The position numbers and the translations under genes are program-made. From positions 62,001 to 126,000 of the forward strand of contig CACXHY010000003.1 of assembly GCA_902767565.1 (NCBI GenBank): DNA of 64,000 nucleotides, in the 5' to 3' direction. The notes under the pieces are model-generated. The model saw nothing but the letters and a program-made list of their open reading frames with translations. It was not told the DNA's origin and did not search any database. This stretch comes from an uncultured Eubacteriales bacterium (GTDB taxonomy: Bacteria; Bacillota; Clostridia; Christensenellales; Aristaeellaceae). This document shows positions 16,903 to 26,385 of this stretch, one piece after another. Position 1 is the stretch's first letter. Each line of letters starts with the position of its first letter.

Positions 16903-17472
16903 ATGAAGAGGAAACCGGTCTTGCTTTTCTGTTTCGCGCTCGCCGCGCTGATCTGCGCCCTGAGCCTGCCCGCGGCGCGCGCGGAGGAGGATGTCATCAC
17001 CGTGAATCCGTCCTCGGCACCGCTCACCCGGGAGGAGACCCTGGGGCTGGAGACCGTCACGCAGAATACCAACGCGGTGTGATGGGTGTCGCAGTACACC
17101 CGCAGCCCGGCGCCCGAAAAGCTCGTCTGGGACCTTTCGACCCGTGCGCGGATGAGGGAGAAGGACACTTTCTACTGGCTCGAGGCGGGGCCTGACGTCA
17201 GCCGGGGCGTCATCACCGCCGCGTATGACGCGGAGACCAACACGATCACCGTGGAGGCGGAGGATGTGGACGGGGACTTTGCCATCCTCTTCCACCCGGC
17301 CCTCGTGGATGTCTCCAGACCCGTGACGATCAGGACCGGCGAAATCGTCCGCACGGTGCGGGTCAACCCGTCGGAGGAATTCCTGAAGGCCTCTATTCTG
17401 GAGAACGGGGACCCGGCGCTGGCCTGTGTCGGCAGGATCATGTACAGCGAGATCGTCTCGCAGGGCAGATGA
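16903..17472 (+). pseudogene. secreted protein interrupted by an in-frame TGA
   Basis: The frame opens with a signal peptide (MKRKPVLLFCFALAALICAL, then an ARA cleavage site) after the GGAGG site at about 16890. It runs to a TGA at 17080-17082 and continues in the same frame to 17472. The downstream part (SQYTRSPAPEKLVWDLSTRA, then AYDAETNTITVEAEDVDG) is beta-rich and resembles the C-terminal region of secreted esterase-like proteins; that likeness is weak. A G-to-A change of a TGG codon would explain the stop (the next codon is TGG). A selenocysteine or suppressor reading is possible but not supported. Confidence 0.55.
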
Positions 17473-17507
17473 ACCGCGGCAGCACCGTACAAGGGAGGTC
17501 GAAGAGC

Positions 17508-17840
17508 ATGACGCCGAATCAGCGGGCCTGGGCGCAGGCGAGGGACCGGCTGGCCCGGGCTGTCACCGATCTGGGCTTTCCGGGGGAACTGGCGGACCTG
17601 CTGGCCAAACAGCTGCAGAGCCCGAAGTCCATCGACAGGATGGCCTCCTGGCTGGCGTACACCCGTCCCCGCAGTATGGAAACCGTAGCGGACGAGCTGC
17701 TCGCCATCTGTGCCGACCGCGACGCCTGGCGCGCGAAGGCGGAGAGCCGGGAGGCCCAGGCCTCCTACAGCCGTTGGCTGAGCAGTGAATCGCGCCGGGC
17801 GCTTGGTGAGGAAGAGATATGGGGATGTGAGGACGACTGA
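17508..17840 (+). CDS. conserved hypothetical protein
   Basis: 110 residues, mostly helical, with no membrane segment. The N-terminal half (QARDRLARAVTDLGFPGELA, then LLAKQLQSPKSIDRMASWLA) and an EELLAIC-type middle suggest a small helical bundle. No family or function is recognised. AAGGGAGG nine bases before the ATG at 17508 fixes the start. It lies 35 bases after the interrupted secreted gene on the same strand and ends before a strong bidirectional terminator. Confidence 0.55.
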   Translation: MTPNQRAWAQARDRLARAVTDLGFPGELADLLAKQLQSPKSIDRMASWLAYTRPRSMETVADELLAICADRDAWRAKAESREAQASYSRWLSSESRRALGEEEIWGCEDD

Positions 17841-17865
17841 AGAACTGAGTCCGCTTCACAGCAAG

Positions 17866-17895
17866 ACGGGGAGCTGCCGCGCGGCAGCTCCCCGT
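17866..17895. terminator. bidirectional terminator hairpin
   Basis: A perfect 15-bp palindrome, ACGGGGAGCTGCCGC with its complement, lies between two convergent genes, 26 bases from one stop and 16 from the other. There is no long T-run on either side. Confidence 0.65.
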
Positions 17896-17911
17896 TCCGT
17901 ATTGAGGGAAA

Positions 17912-20296
17912 TCATGCGTTCCACTTCCAGCCGGCCACCTCGGGCAGGTCCTCGCCGTAGCGGTGGATGTACTGCTTGTGCTCCACCAGCTTGTCGCTCA
18001 TGCGCTGATAGAGATAGGCGCCGCGGTTGCCCAGCTGGGGCAGGTACTTGATGGCCTCCTGCACCAGGTGGAAGCGGTCCACGTTGTTCTGCACGCGGAC
18101 GTCGAAGGGCGTGGTGATGGTGCCCTCCTCCTTGTAGCCGCGCACATGCATCAGGCGGTTGTTGTGGCGGCGGTAGGTCAGCTCGTGCACCAGGCTGGAA
18201 TAGCCGTGGAAGGCGAAGATCACGGGCTTGTCCCGGGTGAAGAGGATGTCGTACTCCGCGTCGGTCAGGCCGTGGGGATGCTCGGTGGCGGGCTGCAGCT
18301 TGAACAGGTCCACCACGTTGATGAAGCGGATCCGTATCTCCGGCAGCTCGGAGTTCAGGATGGACACGGCGGCCAGCGCCTCCAGGGTCGGGGTCTCGCC
18401 GGCGCAGGCGAACACCACGTCGGGCTCCATGCCCTGATCGTTGCTGGCCCAGTCCCAGATGCCGATGCCCTGGGTGCAGTGCTTCACGGCCTCGGGCATG
18501 CTCAGCCACTGGGGACGCGGATGCTTGGAGGCCACGATCACGTTGACATAGTTGCGGGAGCGGATGCAGTGGTCAAAGGTGGACAGCAGGCAGTTGGCGT
18601 CCGGGGGCAGGTAGAGGCGCACCACGTCGGCCTTCTTGTTGGCGATGTGGTCCATGAAGCCGGGATCCTGGTGGGTGAAGCCGTTGTGGTCCTGCTGCCA
18701 CACGGTGGAGGCCATGATCAGGTTGAGCGAGGCCAGTTCCTCGCGCCAGGGCAGCTGGTTGCAGACCTTCAGCCACTTGGCGTGCTGGGCGGCCATCGAG
18801 TCGATGATGCGGGCGAAGGCCTCGTAGGTGGCGAAGAAGCCGTGGCGGCCCGTCAGCAGGTAGCCCTCCAGCCAGCCTTCGCACATATGCTCGGAGAGCA
18901 TCGCGTCCATCACGCGGCCGTCGGCGGCCAGGTGGTCGTCGGTGTCCAGACGCTGCGCGTTCCAGTCGCGGTTCTCCACCTCGAACACGGCGTTGAGGCG
19001 GTTGGAGTTGGTCTCGTCGGGCCCGAAGATGCGGAAGTTCTTTGCCTCCTTGTTCAGCGTGAAGATGTCGCGCACGAACTTGCCCAGCTCGATCATGTCC
19101 TGGCCCTCGCGCTCGCCGTGGCCCTGGGTGTCGAAGGCATAGTCGCGGAAATCGGGCAGGCGCAGGTCGCGCAGGAGGAGGCCGCCGTTGGCGTGGGGGT
19201 TCGCGCCGATGCGCGCGTTCCCGGCGGGCGCCAGGGCGCGGATCTCGGGCAGGGCGCGGCCGTTTTCGTCAAAGAGCTCCTCGGGATGATAGGAGCGGAG
19301 CCAGTCCTCGAGGATCCTGAGGTGCTCCTCGGGCTTCGACATGGAGATGGGCACCTGGTGGGCCAGGAAGTTGCCCTCGATGCGTTGGCCGTCCACTTCC
19401 TTGGGGCCTGTCCAGCCCTTGGGCGTGCGCAGCACGATCATCGGCCACACGGGACGGGTGGTGTCCCCGGTCTCCCGGGCATGCTTCTGGATGGCCTTGA
19501 TGCGCTCGATCACGGTGTCCATCGTCTCGGCCATTAGGCGGTGCATGGGCATCGGGTCGTCCCCCTCCACAAAGAAGGGCTCCCAGCCGCAGCCGTGGAA
19601 GAAGTCCACGATCTCCTGATGGCTCATGCGGGCGAAGACCGTGGGATTGGCGATCTTGTAGCCGTTCAGGTGGAGGATGGGGAGAACGGCACCGTCGCTG
19701 ACGGGGTTCAGGAACTTGTTGGACTGCCAGGAGGTGGCCAGCGGGCCGGTCTCGGCCTCGCCGTCGCCCACCGTGACCGCCGCGATCAGGTCCGGGTTGT
19801 CGAACACCGCGCCGAAGGCGTGGGCGATGCCGTAGCCCAGCTCGCCGCCCTCATTGATGGAGCCGGGGGTTTCCGGGGCGCAGTGGGAGGGCATGCCGCC
19901 GGGGAAGGAGAACTGCTTGAACATCTTCTGCATGCCGGACTCGTCCTCGGAGATGTTCGGGTAGACCTCGGAGTAAGTGCCGTCCAGCCAGTCGTTGGCG
20001 ATGAAGAAGTTGCCGCCGTGACCGGGGCCGGAGAGCAGGATCAGGTCCAGGTCGTACCGCTTGATGACGCGGTTCAGGTGCACGAAGACGAAATTCTGCC
20101 CGGGCACCGTGCCCCAGTGGCCAACGATCTTCTTCTTGATCATCGACAGGGTGAGGGGCTTGCGGAGCAGGGGATTCTCCAGCAGGTACAGCTGTCCGGC
20201 GGACAGGTAGTTGGCCGCGCGGAACCATTTGTTCATGCGTTCAAGCAGCTCATCGGTGATGGGGCCTTTCTCGGGACAGGAATACAGTTCGCTCAT
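17912..20296 (-). CDS. xfp: xylulose-5-phosphate/fructose-6-phosphate phosphoketolase
   Basis: 794 residues, full length. It splits xylulose-5-P (and often fructose-6-P) with phosphate into acetyl-phosphate and an aldose phosphate, using thiamine diphosphate. Visible signatures are [48 protein letters not shown] (residues about 140-160) and [16 protein letters not shown] (ThDP binding, about 185). The Pyr-domain [19 protein letters not shown] lies near 545. The ATG at 20296 is favoured, since AAGGAG is 7 bases away from it but only 1 from the ATG at 20302. It has its own promoter and terminator and gives a pentose-to-acetate route. Confidence 0.95.
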   Translation of the reverse strand: MSELYSCPEKGPITDELLERMNKWFRAANYLSAGQLYLLENPLLRKPLTLSMIKKKIVGHWGTVPGQNFVFVHLNRVIKRYDLDLILLSGPGHGGNFFIANDWLDGTYSEVYPNISEDESGMQKMFKQFSFPGGMPSHCAPETPGSINEGGELGYGIAHAFGAVFDNPDLIAAVTVGDGEAETGPLATSWQSNKFLNPVSDGAVLPILHLNGYKIANPTVFARMSHQEIVDFFHGCGWEPFFVEGDDPMPMHRLMAETMDTVIERIKAIQKHARETGDTTRPVWPMIVLRTPKGWTGPKEVDGQRIEGNFLAHQVPISMSKPEEHLRILEDWLRSYHPEELFDENGRALPEIRALAPAGNARIGANPHANGGLLLRDLRLPDFRDYAFDTQGHGEREGQDMIELGKFVRDIFTLNKEAKNFRIFGPDETNSNRLNAVFEVENRDWNAQRLDTDDHLAADGRVMDAMLSEHMCEGWLEGYLLTGRHGFFATYEAFARIIDSMAAQHAKWLKVCNQLPWREELASLNLIMASTVWQQDHNGFTHQDPGFMDHIANKKADVVRLYLPPDANCLLSTFDHCIRSRNYVNVIVASKHPRPQWLSMPEAVKHCTQGIGIWDWASNDQGMEPDVVFACAGETPTLEALAAVSILNSELPEIRIRFINVVDLFKLQPATEHPHGLTDAEYDILFTRDKPVIFAFHGYSSLVHELTYRRHNNRLMHVRGYKEEGTITTPFDVRVQNNVDRFHLVQEAIKYLPQLGNRGAYLYQRMSDKLVEHKQYIHRYGEDLPEVAGWKWNA

Positions 20297-20337
20297 GGTC
20301 ATGCTCCTTCCGGGTATGTGTTTTTTTCTTTGGCTCC

Positions 20338-20366
20338 ATGATACCCGATTTGGCCGGAAACCGCAA
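20338..20366 (-). promoter_or_regulatory. promoter for phosphoketolase
   Basis: On the minus strand TTGCGG, 17 bases, TATCAT, 42 bases before the start. The -35 box and TTTC that follows are the same as in the promoters at 7938-7966 and 3584-3612. Confidence 0.7.
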
Positions 20367-20374
20367 TGGCTTAT

Positions 20375-21283
20375 TTATGATTTCCCGATCAAAGTCTCAT
20401 CCGGCTCGGCGCCGAAGTCCGCCCGCAGCTGCCGCAGGAAGCGCTCCGCGATGGGGGAGAAGGTCTGATACTTCTTCCAGATCAGATACAGCCGGGTCTC
20501 CAGCCTTGGCCAGAGCGGACGGAACACCAGCCCGGAGGAGGGGGAGGTGTCGATCAGGCGATCGAAGGTCAGCAGGTATCCCAGCCCCTCCATTGCGAAC
20601 ATGGAGCCGTTGTAGGAGAGCCGGAAGGAGCCTTCCAGGCGCATCTCCCGCATCCGCTCGCCGCACCACCGGGGGATATCGCTGCGCCAGCTCTGCTCCG
20701 AGCAGAACAGCGGCAGGCCCGCGATGTCCTCCGCCGTGATGCGCTCCTTCGCGGCCAGCGGATCGTCCGCGCGGAAGACGAGACCCCACACGTCCGCGTC
20801 CGGGAAGGCGAGAAAGTCATACTTGACCGCATCGGGCTCCTCCGCCAGCACGGCAAAGTCCAGGAGGCCTTTGTCCAGCTTTTCCGTCACCTGCTCCGTG
20901 TCGCCGCTGGTGATGTGGTAGCGGAGATCGGGGTACCGTCGGCGGAACGCACGGATCTCCCGTGCGAGGGTCCTGATCCGGTAGGACTCCGCAAGGCCGA
21001 AGAAAATGTCGCCGCCGCTGATGTCATCCAGCGAGACGAACTCGCGCTCGATCCGGTCCGCCATGCTGACCAGGTCCTCCGCACGGCTGCGCAGCAGACG
21101 TCCCTCGTCGGTCAGCCGGATGCTGAAGCTATGCCGCGTGAAGAGCTTCTTTCCGAGCTCGTCCTCGAGGGCCTTCATGGCCTTGGACAGAGTGGGCTGG
21201 GTCACGTGAAGGATCTCCGCGGCGCGGGTCATGTTTTCCTCGCGCGCCACGGTGAGGAAATACCGAAGCGTTCTGATCTCCAT
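20375..21283 (-). CDS. LysR family transcriptional regulator
   Basis: 302 residues. The N-terminal winged HTH (YFLTVAREENMTRAAEILHV, then TQPTLSKAMKALEDELG) is a textbook LysR domain, followed by the linker helix and a periplasmic-binding-protein-like effector domain from about residue 90. It is divergent from a small gene, an aldo/keto reductase and a transporter, and the two promoters overlap, so it most likely controls that set and itself. The ATG at 21283 follows GGAGG at 5 bases. Effector unknown. Confidence 0.85.
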   Translation of the reverse strand: MEIRTLRYFLTVAREENMTRAAEILHVTQPTLSKAMKALEDELGKKLFTRHSFSIRLTDEGRLLRSRAEDLVSMADRIEREFVSLDDISGGDIFFGLAESYRIRTLAREIRAFRRRYPDLRYHITSGDTEQVTEKLDKGLLDFAVLAEEPDAVKYDFLAFPDADVWGLVFRADDPLAAKERITAEDIAGLPLFCSEQSWRSDIPRWCGERMREMRLEGSFRLSYNGSMFAMEGLGYLLTFDRLIDTSPSSGLVFRPLWPRLETRLYLIWKKYQTFSPIAERFLRQLRADFGAEPDETLIGKS

Positions 21284-21334
21284 GGATGCCTCCTGTTCAC
21301 GCCTTGTGATATTCTCAGAATGCATATCATGATA

Positions 21335-21380
21335 TTCATTATAACCATTAGCACGGTTTTCCGCAAGCGGTTATAATGAA
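21335..21380. promoter_or_regulatory. overlapping divergent promoters within a perfect 12-bp inverted repeat
   Basis: TTCATTATAACC (21335-21346) and GGTTATAATGAA (21369-21380) are exact inverted copies separated by 22 bases. Each arm holds the TATAAT of one promoter: rightward TTAGCA-18-TATAAT, leftward TTGCGG-17-TATAAT. A dimeric regulator binding both arms would cover both -10 boxes. Confidence 0.65.
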
Positions 21381-21412
21381 CATAACCCGAAAAGAGAAAG
21401 GGGGCGGCGGAC

Positions 21413-21634
21413 ATGCCGGAGACGGAACGGCTGCTGCAGGCATTGAGGGATTCGGGCTGTGCGGAGGAGGCCGCCGCCGAGATCTGCTCCCTGTGCAGCG
21501 AGGGCCGTTACGAGGAGATGCTGCGCCGGATGAGAAAGCAGCGATGCGATCTGGTGGAGCGGATGCACGAGAGCCAGCAGCGGGTGGACCGGATGGACTG
21601 GCTGATCCACATGCAGGAAAAACAGATACGGTAA
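21413..21634 (+). CDS. small helical protein upstream of the aldo/keto reductase
   Basis: 73 residues, charged and helical throughout: LLQALRDSGCAEEAAAEI, then RMRKQRCDLVERMHESQQ. It resembles a short coiled-coil or a degenerate effector-binding helix; no family name is recalled. Small proteins of this type are often found next to MerR- or LysR-controlled aldo/keto reductases in Clostridia. The stop is 13 bases before the next gene. It is the first gene after the rightward promoter. Confidence 0.55.
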   Translation: MPETERLLQALRDSGCAEEAAAEICSLCSEGRYEEMLRRMRKQRCDLVERMHESQQRVDRMDWLIHMQEKQIR

Positions 21635-21647
21635 GGAGGACGGAAAC

Positions 21648-22781
21648 ATGATCTACAGGGGCTTTCAGGGGATGAAGCTTTCCAACCTGGGCTTCGGCGC
21701 GATGCGCCTGCCGGTGATCGGCGGCGACGACGGCCGGATCGACGAGGCCGCCGCCCTGCGCATGGTGGATACGGCCATGAAGAACGGCATCAACTACTAC
21801 GACACGGCCTGGGGCTACCACGACGAGCATTCCGAGCTCGTCATGGGCAGGGCGCTCGCCCGGTATCCGAGGGACAGCTTCTTTGTCGCCACCAAGTTTC
21901 CCGGCTACGACGCGGCCAACTGGGGCAAGGTGGAGGAGATCTTCGAGCGGCAGCTGGAGAAGCTGGGCGTGGACTATTTCGACTTCTATCTCTTCCACAA
22001 CGTGTGTGAGATGAACATCGATGCCTACCTGGACGACGCGAAGTACGGCATCTACAGCTATCTGACGGAGCAGAAGCGCCGCGGCCGCATCCGCCACCTG
22101 GGCTTCTCCTGCCACGGGGACCTGCCCGTGCTGCAGCGCTTCCTCGACGCCTACGGGAAGGACATGGAGTTCTGCCAGCTGCAGCTGAACTACCTGGACT
22201 GGACCTTCCAGCACGGCAGGGAGAAGGTGGAGCTGCTCCGCCGGCTGGGTATCCCGGTGTGGGTCATGGAGCCTCTGCGCGGCGGCAAGCTCGCGAAGCT
22301 CCGGCCGCAGGATGAGGAGACGCTGAAGGCGCTCCGCCCGGATGAGGAGATCCCGGCCTGGGCCTTCCGCTTCCTGCAGAGCATCCCGGGTGTGACGGTG
22401 ATCCTGTCCGGCATGTCGAACGAGGAGCAGCTGGAGAAGAACCTCGCAACCTTTGCGGAAGACAGGCCGCTGAACGACGCGGAAATGTCGGCGCTGAAGG
22501 ACATCGCGGAACGGATGCTCTCCCGCGGCACGGTGCCCTGCACAGCCTGCCATTACTGCGTCAGCCACTGCCCGATGGGCCTGGATATCCCGCGCCTGCT
22601 CTCCCTGTACAACGAACACGCCTACACCGGCGGCGGCTTCATCGCTCCGATGGCGCTGAGCGCCCTGCCGGAGGACAAACGGCCCCAGGCCTGCCTGCAG
22701 TGCCGCAGCTGCGAACAAGTCTGCCCGCAGCAGATCAGGATCTCCGAGGTGCTGGCCGACTTCTCCGCAAAGCTCGGCTGA
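21648..22781 (+). CDS. aldo/keto reductase with C-terminal 4Fe-4S ferredoxin domain
   Basis: 377 residues. The AKR barrel shows the tetrad in order: Asp and Tyr in YYDTAWGYHDEHSE (about 45-58), Lys in FVATKFPG (about 80) and His in FYLFHNV (about 118). The C-terminus (about residues 295-365) holds CTACHYCVSHCPMGLDIP and CLQCRSCEQVCPQQIRI, two 4Fe-4S sites. This type is common in anaerobes and probably couples ferredoxin or NADPH electrons to carbonyl reduction; the substrate is unknown. It lies between the small gene and an MFS transporter in one transcription unit under the LysR locus. Confidence 0.85.
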   Translation: MIYRGFQGMKLSNLGFGAMRLPVIGGDDGRIDEAAALRMVDTAMKNGINYYDTAWGYHDEHSELVMGRALARYPRDSFFVATKFPGYDAANWGKVEEIFERQLEKLGVDYFDFYLFHNVCEMNIDAYLDDAKYGIYSYLTEQKRRGRIRHLGFSCHGDLPVLQRFLDAYGKDMEFCQLQLNYLDWTFQHGREKVELLRRLGIPVWVMEPLRGGKLAKLRPQDEETLKALRPDEEIPAWAFRFLQSIPGVTVILSGMSNEEQLEKNLATFAEDRPLNDAEMSALKDIAERMLSRGTVPCTACHYCVSHCPMGLDIPRLLSLYNEHAYTGGGFIAPMALSALPEDKRPQACLQCRSCEQVCPQQIRISEVLADFSAKLG

Positions 22782-22817
22782 GCGCCCCTGCCCGAGCGCC
22801 GCGAAAGGATGGACAAC

Positions 22818-23996
22818 GTGGAAACGAAAAAGCTGTGGAGCCGCAACTTTATCTGCATCAATCTGTGTGTACTCTTCGCGTCCTTCACCAATTTCGCCAA
22901 CATCTACGTCCTGCCGGTGCACGTGCTCCGGATCGGCGGCAGCAATACGGATGTGGGCCTGATGGGCGCGGCCCTGACCGTCGTGGGTCTGGTGACGCGC
23001 CTCACCCTGTCCCCGCTGATCGACCGCTGGGGCCGCAAGCCCATGCTCCTGCTGGGCGGCTTCCTCTTCGCCCTCAATTCCCTGGGCTACCTCCTGCTGA
23101 AGGACCTGGTGTGGGGCGTCATCCTGATGCGCTGCTTCAGCGGCTTTTCCCAGGGCATCCTCTTTCCGGTGCCGCCGACCGTCGTTTCCGACATTTCCCC
23201 GAAGGAGAAACTGGTGGACGCCCTGGGATACTTCGGCATCGCCAGTTCCCTGCCCGCCATGTTCTCCTCTCCGCTGGGCCTGTTCCTGTATGAGCAGGTC
23301 AGTCCGGATGCTTTCTTTATCGTGACCCTGGCCATGGCGGCGGTGTCGGTCTTCTTCGCCTTCCTCTACAGGGACGAATACGTTCCGCAGAAGTCGAAGG
23401 AAAAGGCGGCCGGGCGGTTTGCCCTGGGGAATGTGCTGGAGCTCTCCGTGCTGGTCCCCTGCCTGGTGTTCCTCCTGGCGATCTTCGGATTCAGCGTGGT
23501 GAACAACTTCGTGATCCCCTTTGGCGAGAGCCGGGCCATCGCCGGCATGAGCTGGTTCTTCACGGTGCACAACATTGCCATCATCGTCACCCGCCTGTTC
23601 GCGAACAAGCTGAAAAACGTACTGTCCTCCGTGAAGATCATCACGGGCGGCCTGGCGATCATCGGCGCGGGCACGATCCTGACCGCCTTCGCCGGCGGTA
23701 CCTGGATGATGATGCTCGCCTCCGTGATCATGGCGGTGGGCGGCACGCTGTACTCGCAGTATCTCCAGGCGGACATCCTGATGATGGCGCCCGGGAATCG
23801 CCGGGGCGTCGCGAACTCCACGATGATGCTCTTCCAGGACGTGGGCGGCGGCATCGGTGCGGCTGTCTTCGGCGTCACGTCGGAGCGGTTCGGCTATCCC
23901 TTCAGCTTTGTGGCCGCGGGGATCGTGACCCTCTCCGCCATCCCGCCGGCCCTCCTTGCCGGACGGCAGCGGAACCGGAACTCCGTCAGCGCGTAA
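22818..23996 (+). CDS. MFS family efflux-type transporter
   Basis: 392 residues with about 12 hydrophobic segments. DRWGRKPMLLLGG at about residues 70-82 is the conserved loop 2-3 motif of the major facilitator superfamily, and the cytoplasmic central loop is short (DEYVPQKSKEKAAGR). It moves a small solute by proton coupling; direction and substrate are inferred only from the efflux-like motif. The GTG at 22818 is preferred, because AAGGA lies 8 bases before it, whereas the ATG at 22809 touches its site. Last gene of the LysR-linked unit. Confidence 0.8.
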   Translation: METKKLWSRNFICINLCVLFASFTNFANIYVLPVHVLRIGGSNTDVGLMGAALTVVGLVTRLTLSPLIDRWGRKPMLLLGGFLFALNSLGYLLLKDLVWGVILMRCFSGFSQGILFPVPPTVVSDISPKEKLVDALGYFGIASSLPAMFSSPLGLFLYEQVSPDAFFIVTLAMAAVSVFFAFLYRDEYVPQKSKEKAAGRFALGNVLELSVLVPCLVFLLAIFGFSVVNNFVIPFGESRAIAGMSWFFTVHNIAIIVTRLFANKLKNVLSSVKIITGGLAIIGAGTILTAFAGGTWMMMLASVIMAVGGTLYSQYLQADILMMAPGNRRGVANSTMMLFQDVGGGIGAAVFGVTSERFGYPFSFVAAGIVTLSAIPPALLAGRQRNRNSVSA

Positions 23997-24007
23997 ACCA
24001 TCCGACG

Positions 24008-24068
24008 CAAAAGCCCCGCCGCAGCGGAAACGGACTTGCTCTGTCCGCACCGCGCGGCGGGGCTTTTG
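24008..24068 (+). terminator. strong rho-independent terminator
   Basis: A 15-bp stem, CAAAAGCCCCGCCGC with GCGGCGGGGCTTTTG, encloses a smaller CGGAC/GTCCG hairpin. It ends the MFS gene and sits immediately in front of the truncated MutS2-like frame. Confidence 0.8.
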
Positions 24069-24076
24069 TCGTTCCC

Positions 24077-25414
24077 GTGCAGCGGCGCTTTCAGTCCGCG
24101 TTCCCGGGGCGGGCGGTCGAGTCCTCCGCAAAGGGGAATACCGTCTTCATGGAGCCGACGGCCGTGCAGGCGCTCCGGCAGGACCTCGAAGCGCTGTCCG
24201 TCGACATCGATGCGGAGGAACGGCGCATCCTCTGGGCGCTCAGCGACCGCGTCGCCGCCCACGAAACCGCGCTGCGCGGTGCGATCCGCGCGATGACGGA
24301 CCTCGACGTGATCTTCGCGCGGGCCAAGCTGAGCACCGAGATGCACGCGCGCCCGGCGGAGTTGACCGCGGAGCGCAGGATCCGCCTGGTGGAGGCCCGC
24401 CATCCGCTGCTCGACCCGGAGACCTGTGTCCCGCTCAGCCTGGAACTCTCGCTGCCGGACGCCGGCATCGCCGTGACCGGCCCGAACACCGGCGGCAAAA
24501 CGGTGTGCCTCAAGACGGTGGGCCTGCTGACGCTGATGGCGCAGAGCGGCCTGCACATCCCCTGCGGGGAGGGCACCGTGATCGCTCTGACGGACGCCGT
24601 GCTGTGCGACATCGGCGACAGTCAGAGCATCAGCCAGAGCCTGTCCACCTTCTCCGGACACATGACCAACATCATCCGCATCCTGCGGTCGTGCAGCCGG
24701 GACAGCCTGGTGCTGCTCGACGAGCTGGGCAGCGGCACCGATCCGGCGGAGGGCTCCGGCCTGGCCGCGGCGATCCTGGAGGAACTGCTCCGGCGCGGCT
24801 GCTTCTTCATGGTGACCACGCACGACCCGCAGATCAAGCAGTGGGCGGAGCAGACGGAGCACGTGGTGACCGGGCGCATGGCCTTTGACCGCGACTCGCT
24901 CCGGCCGCTGTACAGGCTGGAACTCGGCAAAAGCGGCGAGAGCTGCGCGATCGAGATCGCCCGCCGCCTGGGCATGGACGAGGGCCTGCTCTCGCGCGCA
25001 AAGCAGGTCGTCAGGCACGGCATCGGCGCGGCCCCGGAGCGGTTGAGCAGGCCGATGCGCATCCCGGCCACCCGCCTTGAACGCCTCCCGCGGAACACAG
25101 CGGGCAGCTTTGAGCGCTTCACCGTGGGGGACAGCGTGATGCTGCTGCCGGACCGCGTGACGGCCATCGTCTTCCGCCCGGCGGATGACAATGGCATCGT
25201 CGTGATCCAGCTGCAGGGGCAGAAGCGGACCGTGCGCCACGACCGGCTGAAGCTGCTGGTGCCGGCCTCGGAACTTTACCAGCCGGATTACGATTTCTCG
25301 ATCATCTTTGACACGGTGGCCAACCGGAAGGCGGCGCACACGATGGCGCGCAAGTTTGACCCGGACGCGGTCATCGTGCACAGGGAGGGACGGACGGAGA
25401 GTGAAAACGCGTGA
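24077..25414 (+). pseudogene. MutS2-like ATPase lacking its N-terminal part
   Basis: 445 residues that begin in the middle of the family: GNTVFMEPTAVQALRQDLEA is the region just before the MutS core helices. The ATPase is complete: Walker A TGPNTGGKTVCLK (about 135-147), QSISQSLSTFSGH, Walker B LVLLDELGSGTDPAEGSGL, and the TTHDPQIK switch. The C-terminus has no Smr nuclease domain. The 180-200 residues that normally precede this are absent, and a terminator lies directly upstream, so the 5' part was lost. A GTG at 24077 could still start translation, but no good ribosome site is seen. Confidence 0.65.
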
Positions 25415-25514
25415 CGCCCGGAGAAGAGAGCGTCCCGCGGCGTTCGCGGCAGGAGACCTTCTTTCCGCGGAGAATAATGAGTAGAATAACATGGAAAAAC
25501 GGAGGGGGATGAAC

Positions 25515-26312
25515 ATGGACCTGCACGATTACGAAGATGTGGCTGAAAATTATGATCTGTACCTGGACGCCATGTACCGAAGCGAGGACAGCCATGCCGG
25601 GTTCCGGGAGTTTTACCTGGATTTCGCCCGGGAACACGGGCAGGGCGGCGTGATCGATATCGCTTGCGGGACCGGCGCGGTGCTGCTGTATCTCGCGGAG
25701 CACGGGATCATGGCGGACGGAACGGACCTCTCCGAAGCCATGTGCCGGGTCGCGGATGAAAAGGCCCGGCGGATGGGCTTCGCGCTGAGGATCTTTCCCG
25801 CCGACATGACGGAATTCAGCAGCGGCCGGAAGTATTCGTGCGCCATCATCGCGCGGAGCGGGTTCATGCATCTTCCGACGCCGGAACTCCAGCGCGCGGC
25901 TCTCCTGAACATCCGGGAGAACCTGACGGACGGGGGCATGCTGACCTTCAACACCTTCGATCCGCATCCGTTCTTTCAGGCGCAGCAGATGAACACGAAG
26001 GACACGGACTACACCCTCCGCCTGGAGTACACGAACCGGCAGGGCCGGCGCGAGAGGATTTACAACGCCATCTCCTATGATCCATATACGCAGATCATGA
26101 GCGGGAACTGGAAGTTCGAGACGCTGGACGAGAGCGGGAACGTCATCGGGGAGCGGGTCCGTCCGCTGAAAATGCGGCAGACATACCGCGAGGAGATGAA
26201 GTATCTGCTGGAGCTGACAGGCTATGAGATCGTTCATGTATACGGAGGCTATCACAGAGAAAGCGGGGACGGGTCCGCGAAAAACGTGATCTGGTGCGTC
26301 CGGAAGAAATGA
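25515..26312 (+). CDS. class I SAM-dependent methyltransferase
   Basis: 265 residues. GVIDIACGTGAVLLYLAEHG at about residues 40-59 is motif I, and DGTDLSEAMCRVA holds the acidic ribose ligand. The second half (YTNRQGRRERIYNAISYDPY) is the beta-rich cap of ubiE/CypM-like methyltransferases. Substrate unknown. Three ATG codons lie close together; the one at 25515 has GGAGGGGG six bases away and is favoured. A promoter is not obvious. It stands alone after the MutS2-like fragment. Confidence 0.75.
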   Translation: MDLHDYEDVAENYDLYLDAMYRSEDSHAGFREFYLDFAREHGQGGVIDIACGTGAVLLYLAEHGIMADGTDLSEAMCRVADEKARRMGFALRIFPADMTEFSSGRKYSCAIIARSGFMHLPTPELQRAALLNIRENLTDGGMLTFNTFDPHPFFQAQQMNTKDTDYTLRLEYTNRQGRRERIYNAISYDPYTQIMSGNWKFETLDESGNVIGERVRPLKMRQTYREEMKYLLELTGYEIVHVYGGYHRESGDGSAKNVIWCVRKK

Positions 26313-26334
26313 CACCGGTCAGAGTACGGCAAAA

Positions 26335-26358
26335 CCCCCGGACACTTCTGCCCGGGGG
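26335..26358 (-). terminator. terminator of the 650-residue membrane protein gene
   Basis: On the minus strand CCCCCGG and CCGGGGG form a stem with a 10-base loop, followed by TTTT. It lies 28 bases after the stop at 26386. Confidence 0.6.
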
Positions 26359-26385
26359 GGTGAGAACTCCGACTCCGGCGGCGCG

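Noticed and set aside
17080-17110. Selenocysteine insertion at the in-frame TGA
   Set aside because: The hairpin after the TGA is only 6 bp, its loop lacks a clear bacterial SECIS pattern, and no sel genes are in the window.
21348-24131. Open frame of 927 codons on the minus strand
   Set aside because: It is antisense to the aldo/keto reductase and MFS genes, with low-complexity composition and no family features.
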